DNA from: an uncultured Methanomicrobiales archaeon
GTDB lineage: Archaea > Halobacteriota > Methanomicrobia > Methanomicrobiales > Methanospirillaceae
NCBI GenBank assembly: GCA_903828975.1
Contig: CAIKOD010000166.1
Location: 1-64,000, forward strand
Direction of reading: 5' to 3'
DNA: 64,000 nucleotides
In this document: piece by piece, positions 17,349 to 26,300 of the stretch
Numbering within the stretch: the first letter of the stretch is position 1
Layout of the letters: each line of letters starts with the position of its first letter
Program-made: the position numbers and the translations under genes
Notes under the pieces: generated by a model
The model's input: the letters and a program-made list of their open reading frames with translations, nothing else
Databases searched by the model: none
Told to the model about the DNA's origin: nothing

Positions 17349-19097
17349 ATGATATCTGTTTTGCTCGTGGATGATGATCCTGCCCTGTTGGAAATTACCC
17401 GTATCTATCTTACGAAGAACAAGGAGATGGTGATAGATACGGCCCGGTCTGCGGGAGAAGCGCAGGATAAATTGAGGGGAAAAAAATTTGATGTAATTGT
17501 TTCGGATTATGATATGCCCGTGATGACGGGTATCGAATTCCTGACATCACTCAGGTCATCAGGGGATCTTACACCCTTCATCATCTTCACCGGAAAGGGG
17601 CAGGAGCAGGTGGCGATGGAAGCGATCAATAATGGTGCCGATTTCTACCTTATACGTGCAGGAGACCCGAAAAATGAGTTTATTGCTCTTACCCACAAGA
17701 TGCGGAAGGCAGTCGAGCAGCGGCAGGCAGATGTAGCGATTAAGGAATCGGAGGAACGACTGCGGAAACTTCTCTATTCTCTCCCGTCCGGTGTCCTGGT
17801 CATTGATGCAGAGACTCACATTGTATTGCAGGCAAACCCGGCAGCACTTCTCATGATGGGAGCAAAAGAACAGGATATCACAGGAAAGTCCTGCTTCGGT
17901 GTCGTGTGCCCGACCGAGGAAGGTCAATGCCCGATAACTGATCTAGGACAGAAATTCGACAGTATCGAACGATTGCTCATACGAAATGATGGAACCGGAA
18001 TACCGGTGATCAAGAGCGTTGCCCGGATCAAGCTCGGAAAACGCCCCGTCCTTGTAGAGAGCTTCATAGACCTCTCTGAACAGAAGAAAGTGGAGCGCGA
18101 ACTCCACGAGAGCAAGGAGAAATACCGGACACTGGTTGAAGAGATCCATGACCTGATCTGGTTGACCGATGCGAAAGGCCGGTTTAAGTATGTAAGTCCC
18201 CGTAGTTTCACCCTGCTTGGATATCACCCGGAAGAAATGATTGGCCACATGCCCTCTGAATTTGTCTCGTTCGAGGATGCTAATTATATAAGGGATATTT
18301 TTGCAAAAAATTTTAAAGAGCATAAAGAACTTCACCTGATCGAGACCCATACCCGCCGGAAGGATGGCACGGTCGTGGTCCTTGAATCAAGTGCTATTCC
18401 GTATTATTCTAAAAATAGTGCCCTCCTCGGGTACCGTTGTGTAAGCCGTGATATAACGGAAATCAAAAAAGGGGAGGAGGTACGGGCCCTGCTTGCTGCG
18501 ATTGTGACCTCTTCGGACGATGCGGTGATCAGCGAGAACTTGCAGCACATGATTACTACCTGGAACCAGGGTGCTGAGCGTATATTTGGATATTCCAGGG
18601 AAGAAATGATCGGCACGATCTCTCACTCAATTGTACCGGACGAGGAAATGGGTGCCCTCCATGATATAATCCACGAGGTTGTCAGCGGGAAGCATGTTGA
18701 GCATTTTAACACATTCAGGATTAAAAAAGACCGGACCCATGTAGAAATATCCCTTTCACTCTCCCCAATCCTGAACCACCGGGGCTCTATCGTTGGGATC
18801 GCCACGATAGCGAGGGACCTGACAAAACAACGTGAGACCGAGCGAGCCCTCCTTGCCTACATCACCGAGACTGCCATGCGGTTAAAGAACCCCGTTGAAT
18901 TGATTGGGGACCGCCTTACCGACATCAGGGAGCAGATCCAGGCAGGTGATGTGACACCTGACGAGCTGGCCCTCCAGCTCCAGATCCAGATTAAAAATAC
19001 CGAACAAATTGTATCGAACCTGCGTGAACTGAACATGGCAATCTCCACGGGTTTTACATCCATATCCGAAGCATACCAGAAATACCTGAAACGATAG
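17349..19097 (+). CDS. Receiver-PAS signalling protein with C-terminal helical coil
   Basis: About 582 residues: a receiver domain (1-120, acidic DDD at 8-10, phospho-acceptor Asp53 in VSDYDMP), then three PAS-like domains (about 130-250, 255-375, 380-500) and a C-terminal two-helix coil (about 500-582). The switch lysine normally found after FYL is replaced by arginine (FYLIRAGDP). There is no histidine kinase ATPase domain. The coil (LLAYITETAMRL, IQIKNTEQIVSNLRELN) matches the end of the membrane protein at 39656-40306. The start at 17349 has an AAGGGG ribosome binding site. The KaiC-like gene follows 7 bases later. It probably senses a cytoplasmic signal and passes it to that partner, which is my inference. 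Confidence 0.85.
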   Translation: MISVLLVDDDPALLEITRIYLTKNKEMVIDTARSAGEAQDKLRGKKFDVIVSDYDMPVMTGIEFLTSLRSSGDLTPFIIFTGKGQEQVAMEAINNGADFYLIRAGDPKNEFIALTHKMRKAVEQRQADVAIKESEERLRKLLYSLPSGVLVIDAETHIVLQANPAALLMMGAKEQDITGKSCFGVVCPTEEGQCPITDLGQKFDSIERLLIRNDGTGIPVIKSVARIKLGKRPVLVESFIDLSEQKKVERELHESKEKYRTLVEEIHDLIWLTDAKGRFKYVSPRSFTLLGYHPEEMIGHMPSEFVSFEDANYIRDIFAKNFKEHKELHLIETHTRRKDGTVVVLESSAIPYYSKNSALLGYRCVSRDITEIKKGEEVRALLAAIVTSSDDAVISENLQHMITTWNQGAERIFGYSREEMIGTISHSIVPDEEMGALHDIIHEVVSGKHVEHFNTFRIKKDRTHVEISLSLSPILNHRGSIVGIATIARDLTKQRETERALLAYITETAMRLKNPVELIGDRLTDIREQIQAGDVTPDELALQLQIQIKNTEQIVSNLRELNMAISTGFTSISEAYQKYLKR

Positions 19098-19104
19098 TGC
19101 AAAC

Positions 19105-19665
19105 ATGGGATTTTCTGCCGAAACGCTGAACGAGAACCGGATCGTACTGCTCCTTGCGGACTCACGCAGGCTGAAGCAGACGAATACCGCGGTGATCAAG
19201 GAGCTGACGAGCAATGGCTACAGCGTAATGCTTATCTCTGTCACGCTCCCGAACATCGTTATCCGGCGGACGTACGAAGTGGCAGGAATTGACATGACGA
19301 AAGTGTTTGTCGTCGATGCTGTTACCAAATACTCTGGTGGCCCGACAGTCCTTGATGACCCACATTGCAGGTATATCTCAAACCCGGGCAACCTGACCGA
19401 TATCGGCATAGTCATTACCGAGGGTCTCAAAACCCTTCCGGGAGAAAAGAAGTGCCTTTTCCTGGATGATATTTCAACAATGCTCCTCTATTCCCCGTCG
19501 GTCACGATATCAAAGTTTATCCATTTTATCACGAACAAGCTCCGGTTATTCGATGTCGCCGGCGTATTTCTCGCTGTCGAGAAAGGACTTGACCCTGCCC
19601 TGCTCACCCAGATCTCAACATTTGCTGATTTGGTGGAGTCACTGGGAGAGGGGGAAGGGGCGTGA
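19105..19665 (+). CDS. KaiC/RecA-like protein without P-loop (module copy 1)
   Basis: A 186-residue single-domain protein with the beta-strand order of a RecA/KaiC fold. It starts at the strand NRIVLLLAD and has a Walker-B-like strand CLFLDDISTMLLY, but no GxxxxGKT motif, so it is unlikely to hydrolyse ATP alone. It is homologous along its length to the protein at 39090-39659 (shared SNPGNLTD/GGPSNLTD, SATISKFIH/SVTISKFIH, GVFLAVEKGLDP/GIFLAVGKGLDP). In both places it directly follows a protein with the same C-terminal coil, suggesting the two proteins bind each other. Confidence 0.8.
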   Translation: MGFSAETLNENRIVLLLADSRRLKQTNTAVIKELTSNGYSVMLISVTLPNIVIRRTYEVAGIDMTKVFVVDAVTKYSGGPTVLDDPHCRYISNPGNLTDIGIVITEGLKTLPGEKKCLFLDDISTMLLYSPSVTISKFIHFITNKLRLFDVAGVFLAVEKGLDPALLTQISTFADLVESLGEGEGA

Positions 19666-19722
19666 AATCAGGATAATGATTGGCTGTGGCTGTGAACTTT
19701 TTTTAGGAAAAGGTTTTTAAAT

Positions 19723-19740
19723 TATAAACTATAGTTTATA
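19723..19740. promoter_or_regulatory. 18-base perfect palindrome, probable VapB operator
   Basis: TATAAACTA/TAGTTTATA is a perfect 18-base palindrome ending three bases before the vapB ATG (19744). It overlaps the AT-rich promoter region (aggtttttaaattataaac). Antitoxins of vapBC modules commonly repress their own operon through such sites, so this is a natural operator candidate. Confidence 0.6.
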
Positions 19741-19743
19741 GTT

Positions 19744-20046
19744 ATGCCTAAAGGAGTCCGGGAGATCCATGTACCGGATAGTAAAAACCCTCATACTTCT
19801 GCCGAATCTCTAGAGCGCAAGAAGGTTCACCTAACAATTCCCCGGACCACCATCCAGATCAGCAATCTGACAAAAAAGACCCTTGAGCAGGTCAAAGAGA
19901 TGGAACACCTGGAAACCTACGACGATGCCATCAATTTCCTTTTTAGAGAACGAAGAAAGAATTTACCTTCGACTTTCGGGTGTATGCCCGATAATGGGTC
20001 GTTCGAGCGGGAAGAGGAGGATGATCCCTATCGCTTACCTTCTTGA
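19744..20046 (+). CDS. VapB-type antitoxin (module 1)
   Basis: A 100-residue protein with a basic N-terminus, a KKVHLTIPRTTIQIS strand that could form a DNA-binding ribbon, a helical segment (TKKTLEQVKEMEHLETYDDAINFLF) and a charged tail likely to wrap the toxin. It overlaps the PIN toxin gene by 26 bases. The family is not AbrB, unlike module 2. Identification as an antitoxin rests on position, size and the operator-like palindrome. Confidence 0.7.
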   Translation: MPKGVREIHVPDSKNPHTSAESLERKKVHLTIPRTTIQISNLTKKTLEQVKEMEHLETYDDAINFLFRERRKNLPSTFGCMPDNGSFEREEEDDPYRLPS

Positions 20047-20404
20047 TACATGGGTATGGATTGCGCATTTTGAAGGCAAGTCCCAGAAAGCACGTCATTA
20101 TATTGAAGGTATGGAGAACCTCTGCGTGTCAGCAATTACCATTGCGGAAGTCTCACAAAAATATTCCAGCCATGGCGGGAACATGGTTGAATCCCGGATT
20201 AACGATATACTCCGAGGATCTCCCATGATACCCGTTGACAGGAAGATCGCAACGTTGGCGGGGATGTTACGTCATACGGAGATACAGGGAGGTATAGCTG
20301 ATGCCATCATCCTTGCCACTGCAAGGATTGGGCACCACACGATTGTGACTGGCGATCAGCACTTCCAGAATTTACCTGATGTCGTGTTTATCGGGGACAC
20401 CTGA
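20021..20404 (+). CDS. VapC-type PIN-domain toxin (module 1)
   Basis: A 128-residue PIN-domain ribonuclease. Acidic residues expected for Mg2+ binding are visible in order: LLDTWVW, the Glu of ITIAEVSQ, GGIADAIILATA and VTGDQHF. The ATG at 20021 follows a GAGGAGG ribosome binding site inside the antitoxin gene; an open frame extends upstream but lacks the fold. VapC toxins cleave tRNA or rRNA and are held inactive by VapB. Confidence 0.85.
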   Translation: MIPIAYLLDTWVWIAHFEGKSQKARHYIEGMENLCVSAITIAEVSQKYSSHGGNMVESRINDILRGSPMIPVDRKIATLAGMLRHTEIQGGIADAIILATARIGHHTIVTGDQHFQNLPDVVFIGDT

Positions 20405-20697
20405 TACAGGAAGCCCTGTGGTCTTTATTCCTTCCGGGTAATCCGTGCTGTTTTGCTCTTGTCATGTTACCGGCCAACACGGTCCGTTCAAACCGCTGTG
20501 GTGTTTTCCTGAACACTCAAAAGACCGGTTGTAAACCGATATTATAAGAAATCTATAATTTAACACACGGCCGCAAATGAACGAGGGTTATCTAAAAATC
20601 TGATAAACAGGGCTGGAAATGATGTGTTTATTAGAATTAAGAATTCCAGGTTCGCCGTTTAATAAACTGTTTTTTGTAACAAGCCAGTTACAATTCA
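20405..20697. other. Intergenic region without recognisable gene
   Basis: About 290 bases between the convergent vapC and the LamG pilin gene. AT-rich patches near 20540-20570 and 20625-20680 are seen, but no gene, tRNA or clear repeat. Confidence 0.4.
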
Positions 20698-21810
20698 TCA
20701 TACCCTTGAAGCGATCTCAGCAGCGCTCAGTGACCGGTTGTAAAATGCGAGTTCGTCGATGGTACCTTTGAAGAACTTCTGGATACCTGCATCAGAACCG
20801 ATGTAAATGTCCTCAGTGGTTTTCTTCAGTTTGCCGGTTACCGGTGTTTCGGCCTTGAGAACCCCGTTTACATAGAGTTTTAGGGATGCACCGTCATATG
20901 ACAGGGCGAGATGACTCCAGGTGTCAAGGGGTACCTGCCCACTCCCCCAGTTCACTGAATGGGATACCCCGTCTGCAGTCCTGATTGAACCCTGCCACCC
21001 GTTCCATTTGTCCTGGCCAATGCCATCCCCGTCCCAGTCCCTCTTCTGGATTATCTTCGCTGTTTTCTGCTCTGTTGGATTGACCCAGGCCTCAAACGCT
21101 ATCGCGTTCTCCGGGGCTTCAGATGCGGACCCCTGGATACGGACACTACTGTTAATGCCATTGAAGAGAAGTGCATTTCCCAGTTTTCCTACAGTCCAGG
21201 TTGCATTTTTAATCAATCCCGTATACCCTTTCCCTGATAAGTCTGCGGACGTTGTCCCCGTACCTTCGTTAAACGACCAGAACCCTGATGCACCAACCGG
21301 AATTCCTCCAGGGGGCGTCTGTGATCCCCCTGCACCATTGCTCCATCTGGCGATGAGAAGATGCGAATTCTCATCAACCAGCCGTACGGTAACCGCACCC
21401 GAAGGGAATTGTCCTACGGCAGGTGATGATAGATCTGTCAGATTGCTGGTAATATAGAAGCCATTCGCAGTTTTGAATACATAGAGCGTGTCACCCGGGC
21501 GGAACTGGTTCATTTGCGAGAGCGGAATTGCCCGGGAACTCCCTGTGGACGAATCGATATACACACCCATTACATATTGTCCCTGGCCGCTCATGTTCAG
21601 GGTTGCGGTATCCCCTCCCTTGTTATATAACTTGATTACGTTTTTTCCGGCAATTGTCTGATTGGTGATATCCGGAGCGATAAATGCGGATTTTGGTGTC
21701 AGGTCTATAAGGCCCACGAATAGCGCAGCAATAACCGCAGCTAACGCAACCACCAATATAATGATAAGGATTGTCCCGATGATTTCGTTGACTGCTTGGT
21801 CGTTTCTCAT
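20698..21810 (-). CDS. Type IV pilin-like protein with LamG domain
   Basis: A 370-residue surface protein. The N-terminus (NDQAVNEIIGTILIIILVVALAAV) is the archaeal type IV pilin N-terminal domain: a short charged leader, then a hydrophobic assembly helix, cut by a prepilin peptidase. A beta-rich domain (about 40-165, KGGDTATLN) follows, then a Gly/Pro linker and a LamG/concanavalin-like domain (about 180-370: GFWSFNEGTG, NALLFNG, FEAWVNP, WSHLALSYDG, LYVNGVL, GTIDELAFYNRSLS). LamG domains bind glycans or proteins, so this is a probable adhesive minor pilin. It is the last gene of a minus-strand pilin run. Confidence 0.85.
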   Translation of the reverse strand: MRNDQAVNEIIGTILIIILVVALAAVIAALFVGLIDLTPKSAFIAPDITNQTIAGKNVIKLYNKGGDTATLNMSGQGQYVMGVYIDSSTGSSRAIPLSQMNQFRPGDTLYVFKTANGFYITSNLTDLSSPAVGQFPSGAVTVRLVDENSHLLIARWSNGAGGSQTPPGGIPVGASGFWSFNEGTGTTSADLSGKGYTGLIKNATWTVGKLGNALLFNGINSSVRIQGSASEAPENAIAFEAWVNPTEQKTAKIIQKRDWDGDGIGQDKWNGWQGSIRTADGVSHSVNWGSGQVPLDTWSHLALSYDGASLKLYVNGVLKAETPVTGKLKKTTEDIYIGSDAGIQKFFKGTIDELAFYNRSLSAAEIASRV

Positions 21811-21873
21811 GATGGGTAATTAATCATATGGTTATGGGGGTGTCCTAATACGCCCCATTTAATGGCTTGAAAT

Positions 21874-24800
21874 TTAAAATGCCGGAAGCCCGGCGGCAAA
21901 CCGTGAAGCCACCTCAGACGGATCCATAGCCCGTTCATAGGTATAAAGTCCCCTGATATCTCCGTCGAATTTCCGGAGCATACTCGTCGGTCCCGGCCAC
22001 TGGATTCCTGCCGGTCCACCGACCTGGTAACGATTTGGTGAAGCTTTCAGCCCACCATTGTCAATTACCACACTTTTCTCCAGTGTGCCATTTACATATA
22101 TTTTTATTCGGTTATTGGTGGGATCGGTCTGGTTGTATACACCAACTACGTAATACCAGGTATTTATGGTCGGTGAGGTAGTTGATTGGGCATACTGGCG
22201 GCTCAGATTTGTTGCAGCAGCAAATTCGAAAAGCGTATTATCGCTATTATGCTGGAGGTGGTACCGACTGTTTGAGTCTGAGTCGCCATCAACAACGATT
22301 GTTGCCCATGTGCGAGAAGAGTTTCCTCCTGCGTTCGGGGGAATATTCCATTTTACCCACACCTCTGCAGTGAAACCAGATAATGATTTTATTAAATGGT
22401 TCCCAAAATCATTTCCGGTTGCATAACAGCTATCTGATTTTTCTTTAAGATGAACATTCCATACACCACTCGAAGGATAGGTCTGTGTCCATCCGGATTG
22501 AAGGACTTCTTCAACGACATACTTGGTATCAACGTCAGGTCCAATATATAGAAGTCCGGTAACTATATAGTCCCCATTTGCATTTGTAATCGCAGATCCG
22601 GCTATTGTATTATTAGATTGCCACCGGACATTTATTCGCCATCCTGCAAGGCCCGGTTCACCAGGATCTCGATTTCCATCTCCATTCAGGTCATTCCATT
22701 TTGTCCCCGCGATAGAACCGCAGGTTGGCTGAGATATAACCACCTGACTGATAGTAGAATTTTTATTGCAGGCATTGGTTACGGTCAGGTTTACGTTGTA
22801 GGTCCCGGTTGTTATGTAGGTATAGGTGGGATTTTGTTGGGATGATGTCCCAATACCATCCCCGAAATTCCAATTCCAGCTGGTTATATTTGCTGCCGAC
22901 TGGTCTGTGAACTGTACCGTGAGTGGAGCGGTCCCCGATGCCGGTATAGCGTTGAATGCTGCAACCGGACCTTTATTGACAGTGATGTAATTGGTTCTTG
23001 TAAATTGAGTGCTGTTTCCGCAGGAGTTCCCAGCAGTGAGAGATATGGTGTAAGTGCCTGCCGTAGTGTATGTTTTTACTGGGTTCTGTTCCTTTGAGGT
23101 CGTTCCATCTCCAAAAGTCCAGGTCCAGGATGTCGGGTTACCAATAGTAGAGGTACTAGTAAACCTGATGTTGAGTGGCTGGCATCCGGTGGTCACATTA
23201 GCAGTAAAGTTAGCAACCGGCGCTGCTTTGACCGAAATGCAATCGGTTCTCGTATAGGTAGTGCCGTTACCGCATGAGTTACCTGCTGTGAGAGATACGG
23301 TGTAGTTCCCTGCTGAAGTGTATGTTTTCACGGGGTTCTGAGCCGTTGAGGTCGTCCCATCACCGAAAGTCCAGGTCCAGGAGGTCGGATTACCCGTGGA
23401 GGTATTAGTAAACCTGACCGTGAGTGGCGGGCACCCGGTGGTTATGTTGGTGGTGAAGTTCGCGATCGGCACAGGGTTGATAATTATGTAACCTGGCCTG
23501 GTATACGGTATGCTGTTTCCGCACGAGTCACCTGCCGTGAGAGATACGGTGTAGTTCCCTGCTGAAGTGTATGTTTTCACGGGGTTCTGATCCGTTGAGG
23601 TTGTTCCATCGCCGAAAGTCCAGTTCCATGTGGAGGCTCCTAATGTGGTATCGATGAAATTCACGGTCATGGGTTGGCATCCTATGGTCAAGTTCGCGAA
23701 GAATGATGCGACCGGGACAGGGTTGACCGTGATGTAATTGGCTTTGTTAAACGGAATGCTGTTTCCACAGGAGTTACCCGCAGTAAGAGAGACTGTGTAG
23801 TTGCCTGTGGTAGTGTATATTTTTACCGGGTTCTGATCCGTTGAGGTTGTTCCATCGCCGAAAGTCCAGATCCAGGAGGTTGGATTGCCCGTAGATGTAT
23901 TGGTAAACTGGACAGTGAGTTGTTGACACCCGATGGTCACGTTGGCAATGAAGTTAGCGACTGGTGCGGAATTGACCGTAATATAATTAGTTCTTGAAAA
24001 CGGAATGCTATTTCCACATGAATTACGTGCAGTAAGAGAGACTGTGTAGTTGCCTGTGGTAGTGTATATTTTTACCGGGTTCTGATCCGTTGAGGTTGTT
24101 CCATCGTCGAAAGTCCAAATCCATGTAGTGGGTACACCTGTCGAGGTATCATTGAATTGTACGTTCATCGGCAGGCAGCCCATTGTTAAATTCGCGTTAA
24201 AGTTTGCGATTGGGACCTGGCCAACTATGATGAAATTTAATTGCGTTTTTGTATTCGAACCATCGCTATTCGTAGCAGTGAGGCTCACGTTATACGAACC
24301 CGGAGATACGTATGTATGAACCGGGTTCTGTAGTGTCGATATTCCACCGTCTCCAAATGACCAGCTCCACGAAGTTGGAGAACCCGAGGATGTATCAGTG
24401 AACTGAACTGATAGCGGGGTACATCCTGATGTGGTATTTGCGGTGAACCCTGCAACAGGTGAAACACCCCCTCCCCCGGAAGTGACGTTAATATCCATTG
24501 TAAACGGTGCACTGGTTCCATAGACATTGCGGGAGACCAACCTGACCGTATAGGTGCCTGCGGTGGCGAAGGTATGTGTCGGATTTTTTGTAATTGAGGT
24601 CCAGCCATCACTGGAGGTCCAATCCCAGGATGTTGGAGTGCAGGTGGAAGTATCCTGGAATATCACAAGGGTACTGGTGTCTGGGTTTGGAGGGAAATAC
24701 ATGAATGAAGCAACCGGGCTGCAGGGAACTGGTGCAGTTGTGGTTGACGTGGTGGGAGTGATCGTATGTGTTGGCGTGTAAGTTATGACAGAACCAAAAT

Positions 24801-25182
24801 CTGCTAGGACCCGCTCCCCGGCAGAGCCGTTATAAACAATTTTCACATCAGGGAGTGGTGTTGCGGGATCATAAGAAGAAAATGTGAGGGTATCATCAAT
24901 TGACCAATCTGGTGATGAGGCGTTGGAACTGACATAATCGGTTGGGTTACCATTGATGAGGATCTTAAAACTAGATCGCGGGATTGATTCGCCCCCGTCA
25001 TGATGGAGGGTAAGGTTAGTGCTTGTATTTGCAAGACTTGCCCTGAATTCAGGAATTTTTTCAGGAACGGAATGATTCAGGAAATACACGCCTGCTATCG
25101 CAACTCCGAGGCCGATAATTGCTATCAGCATTAGCGCACCGACAATTTCGGCCACACCTGAATCTGAAACAGAATCTTTCAT
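21874..25182 (-). CDS. Giant pilin-like adhesin: PKD array, SdrD-B-like, LamG
   Basis: About 1102 residues. The pilin-type N-terminus (SDSGVAEIVGALMLIAIIGLG) is followed by a short beta domain, eight PKD domains in tandem (about residues 165-775, each with WxFGDG and VSLTAxNS motifs), an SdrD-B/Cna-like domain (TKWNDLNGDGNRDPGEPG) and a C-terminal LamG domain (WVKWNIPP, WYYVVGVYNQ, IKIYVNG). PKD repeats 3-7 are nearly identical at DNA level, spaced about 246-252 bases, and each has a GC(Q/L/P) and an SCGN cysteine, possibly a disulfide. The start at 25182 has an AGGAAG ribosome binding site. The array would project the lectin domain far from the cell, which is inference. Confidence 0.85.
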   Translation of the reverse strand: MKDSVSDSGVAEIVGALMLIAIIGLGVAIAGVYFLNHSVPEKIPEFRASLANTSTNLTLHHDGGESIPRSSFKILINGNPTDYVSSNASSPDWSIDDTLTFSSYDPATPLPDVKIVYNGSAGERVLADFGSVITYTPTHTITPTTSTTTAPVPCSPVASFMYFPPNPDTSTLVIFQDTSTCTPTSWDWTSSDGWTSITKNPTHTFATAGTYTVRLVSRNVYGTSAPFTMDINVTSGGGGVSPVAGFTANTTSGCTPLSVQFTDTSSGSPTSWSWSFGDGGISTLQNPVHTYVSPGSYNVSLTATNSDGSNTKTQLNFIIVGQVPIANFNANLTMGCLPMNVQFNDTSTGVPTTWIWTFDDGTTSTDQNPVKIYTTTGNYTVSLTARNSCGNSIPFSRTNYITVNSAPVANFIANVTIGCQQLTVQFTNTSTGNPTSWIWTFGDGTTSTDQNPVKIYTTTGNYTVSLTAGNSCGNSIPFNKANYITVNPVPVASFFANLTIGCQPMTVNFIDTTLGASTWNWTFGDGTTSTDQNPVKTYTSAGNYTVSLTAGDSCGNSIPYTRPGYIIINPVPIANFTTNITTGCPPLTVRFTNTSTGNPTSWTWTFGDGTTSTAQNPVKTYTSAGNYTVSLTAGNSCGNGTTYTRTDCISVKAAPVANFTANVTTGCQPLNIRFTSTSTIGNPTSWTWTFGDGTTSKEQNPVKTYTTAGTYTISLTAGNSCGNSTQFTRTNYITVNKGPVAAFNAIPASGTAPLTVQFTDQSAANITSWNWNFGDGIGTSSQQNPTYTYITTGTYNVNLTVTNACNKNSTISQVVISQPTCGSIAGTKWNDLNGDGNRDPGEPGLAGWRINVRWQSNNTIAGSAITNANGDYIVTGLLYIGPDVDTKYVVEEVLQSGWTQTYPSSGVWNVHLKEKSDSCYATGNDFGNHLIKSLSGFTAEVWVKWNIPPNAGGNSSRTWATIVVDGDSDSNSRYHLQHNSDNTLFEFAAATNLSRQYAQSTTSPTINTWYYVVGVYNQTDPTNNRIKIYVNGTLEKSVVIDNGGLKASPNRYQVGGPAGIQWPGPTSMLRKFDGDIRGLYTYERAMDPSEVASRFAAGLPAF

Positions 25183-25210
25183 TTTTCTTCCTAATGTGGT
25201 TTCCAATGCC

Positions 25211-26257
25211 TCATGTATAACTAATACTAGCATATGTCCCGACAAAAGACATACCGGTGTCTTGTTGGGAATTATAATCATAATCAAGACTGAATAATCC
25301 TACACCAATCGGTCGAATACCACTAATAATAATGGGAATCTTATTATATTCATTGTAATAAGGATATGGTGAAGTATTATTTATTGCTAGAAATGTGTAT
25401 TCGTTTTGGTTTGGTTCCGATGTAATTGTAAACGAGGATCCAAGATCGACATACCCTGTAATCCATGCGTTATCTATCGTGACAGTACCGAATGGTTTTG
25501 TTGTCCCATTCACCGCATATGTTATTCGAAGAGAAACGTCCTGACCCCGCATCTGATAAAATGTATTTCCAAGACCAAATATCTTAAAGTCGTCCTGCTT
25601 ATCCTGTAAACGGTGAATTTCAATAATGTCATTAACTGAAAGTGACATCGGTTTATTTCCATCGATAGAAATAGTTGAACCAGATTTAGTTACTTTGAAA
25701 CGCAAAATTCCTGCATTAAGACTTGATGCTTGCTTATTTTTCCGTATAAAAATGGTAGCAGTGCGCGTGACAATATCATCATACGCATCCCGGATTTGGA
25801 TGTCAGAACAATTGATGATATTACATGCAGGGCAGGATGGAACTGGTGGTACGTAAACGTCAGGTACGAAATTTTGAGGTGGTTGTATCTGCTCCAGGTC
25901 AAGGAGAACATCGCCCGATCCTGTCTTATAGAATATCTGTACAGTAGGGTTACTAAAAGAAGTACTAAATTCTATAGTTTTTCCTATATCCCAAACGTTA
26001 CTTCCAATTGGGGATATGTTGAAATAGGGGGTATTATCAATTTTTACATAAAATTCTCCCCGGTAAAGCGATTCACCCCCATCATGGTAGATAGTTACTT
26101 TACTGCCATTAACCTGCGAAAGAAAACGTGAATCCGGAATTTTTTGTGGAAGAGGCTGGCTGAAAAGTCCTACGGCAATGATTGCTACAGCAAGTACAAC
26201 AACAGAAATAAGGAGAATCGCCCCGATTACCTCCGATACGCCGGATGAATTATTCAT
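25211..26257 (-). CDS. Type IV pilin-like protein
   Basis: About 348 residues with a pilin-type N-terminus (SSGVSEVIGAILLISVVVLAVAIIA) and a beta-rich extracellular part. The HDGGESL segment (about 60-66) matches HDGGESI of the giant adhesin, so the membrane-proximal domains are homologous. A CPACNIINC cluster near residue 145 may form disulfides. The C-terminal domain is unrecognised. The start at 26257 follows an AGGGA ribosome binding site; it ends 28 bases before the giant adhesin. Confidence 0.75.
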   Translation of the reverse strand: MNNSSGVSEVIGAILLISVVVLAVAIIAVGLFSQPLPQKIPDSRFLSQVNGSKVTIYHDGGESLYRGEFYVKIDNTPYFNISPIGSNVWDIGKTIEFSTSFSNPTVQIFYKTGSGDVLLDLEQIQPPQNFVPDVYVPPVPSCPACNIINCSDIQIRDAYDDIVTRTATIFIRKNKQASSLNAGILRFKVTKSGSTISIDGNKPMSLSVNDIIEIHRLQDKQDDFKIFGLGNTFYQMRGQDVSLRITYAVNGTTKPFGTVTIDNAWITGYVDLGSSFTITSEPNQNEYTFLAINNTSPYPYYNEYNKIPIIISGIRPIGVGLFSLDYDYNSQQDTGMSFVGTYASISYT

Positions 26258-26300
26258 CAGTATTTTTCCCTGGCCCGAATTCCTTATCATTTCACACCCG

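Noticed and set aside
17349-19097. Complete hybrid histidine kinase
   Set aside because: No HATPase domain or H-box follows the PAS domains; the C-terminal coil resembles only a dimerisation region.
22960-24480. Regularly spaced repeats resembling a CRISPR-like array
   Set aside because: The units are about 250 bases, in frame and encode PKD domains; there are no short repeats with unique spacers and no cas genes.
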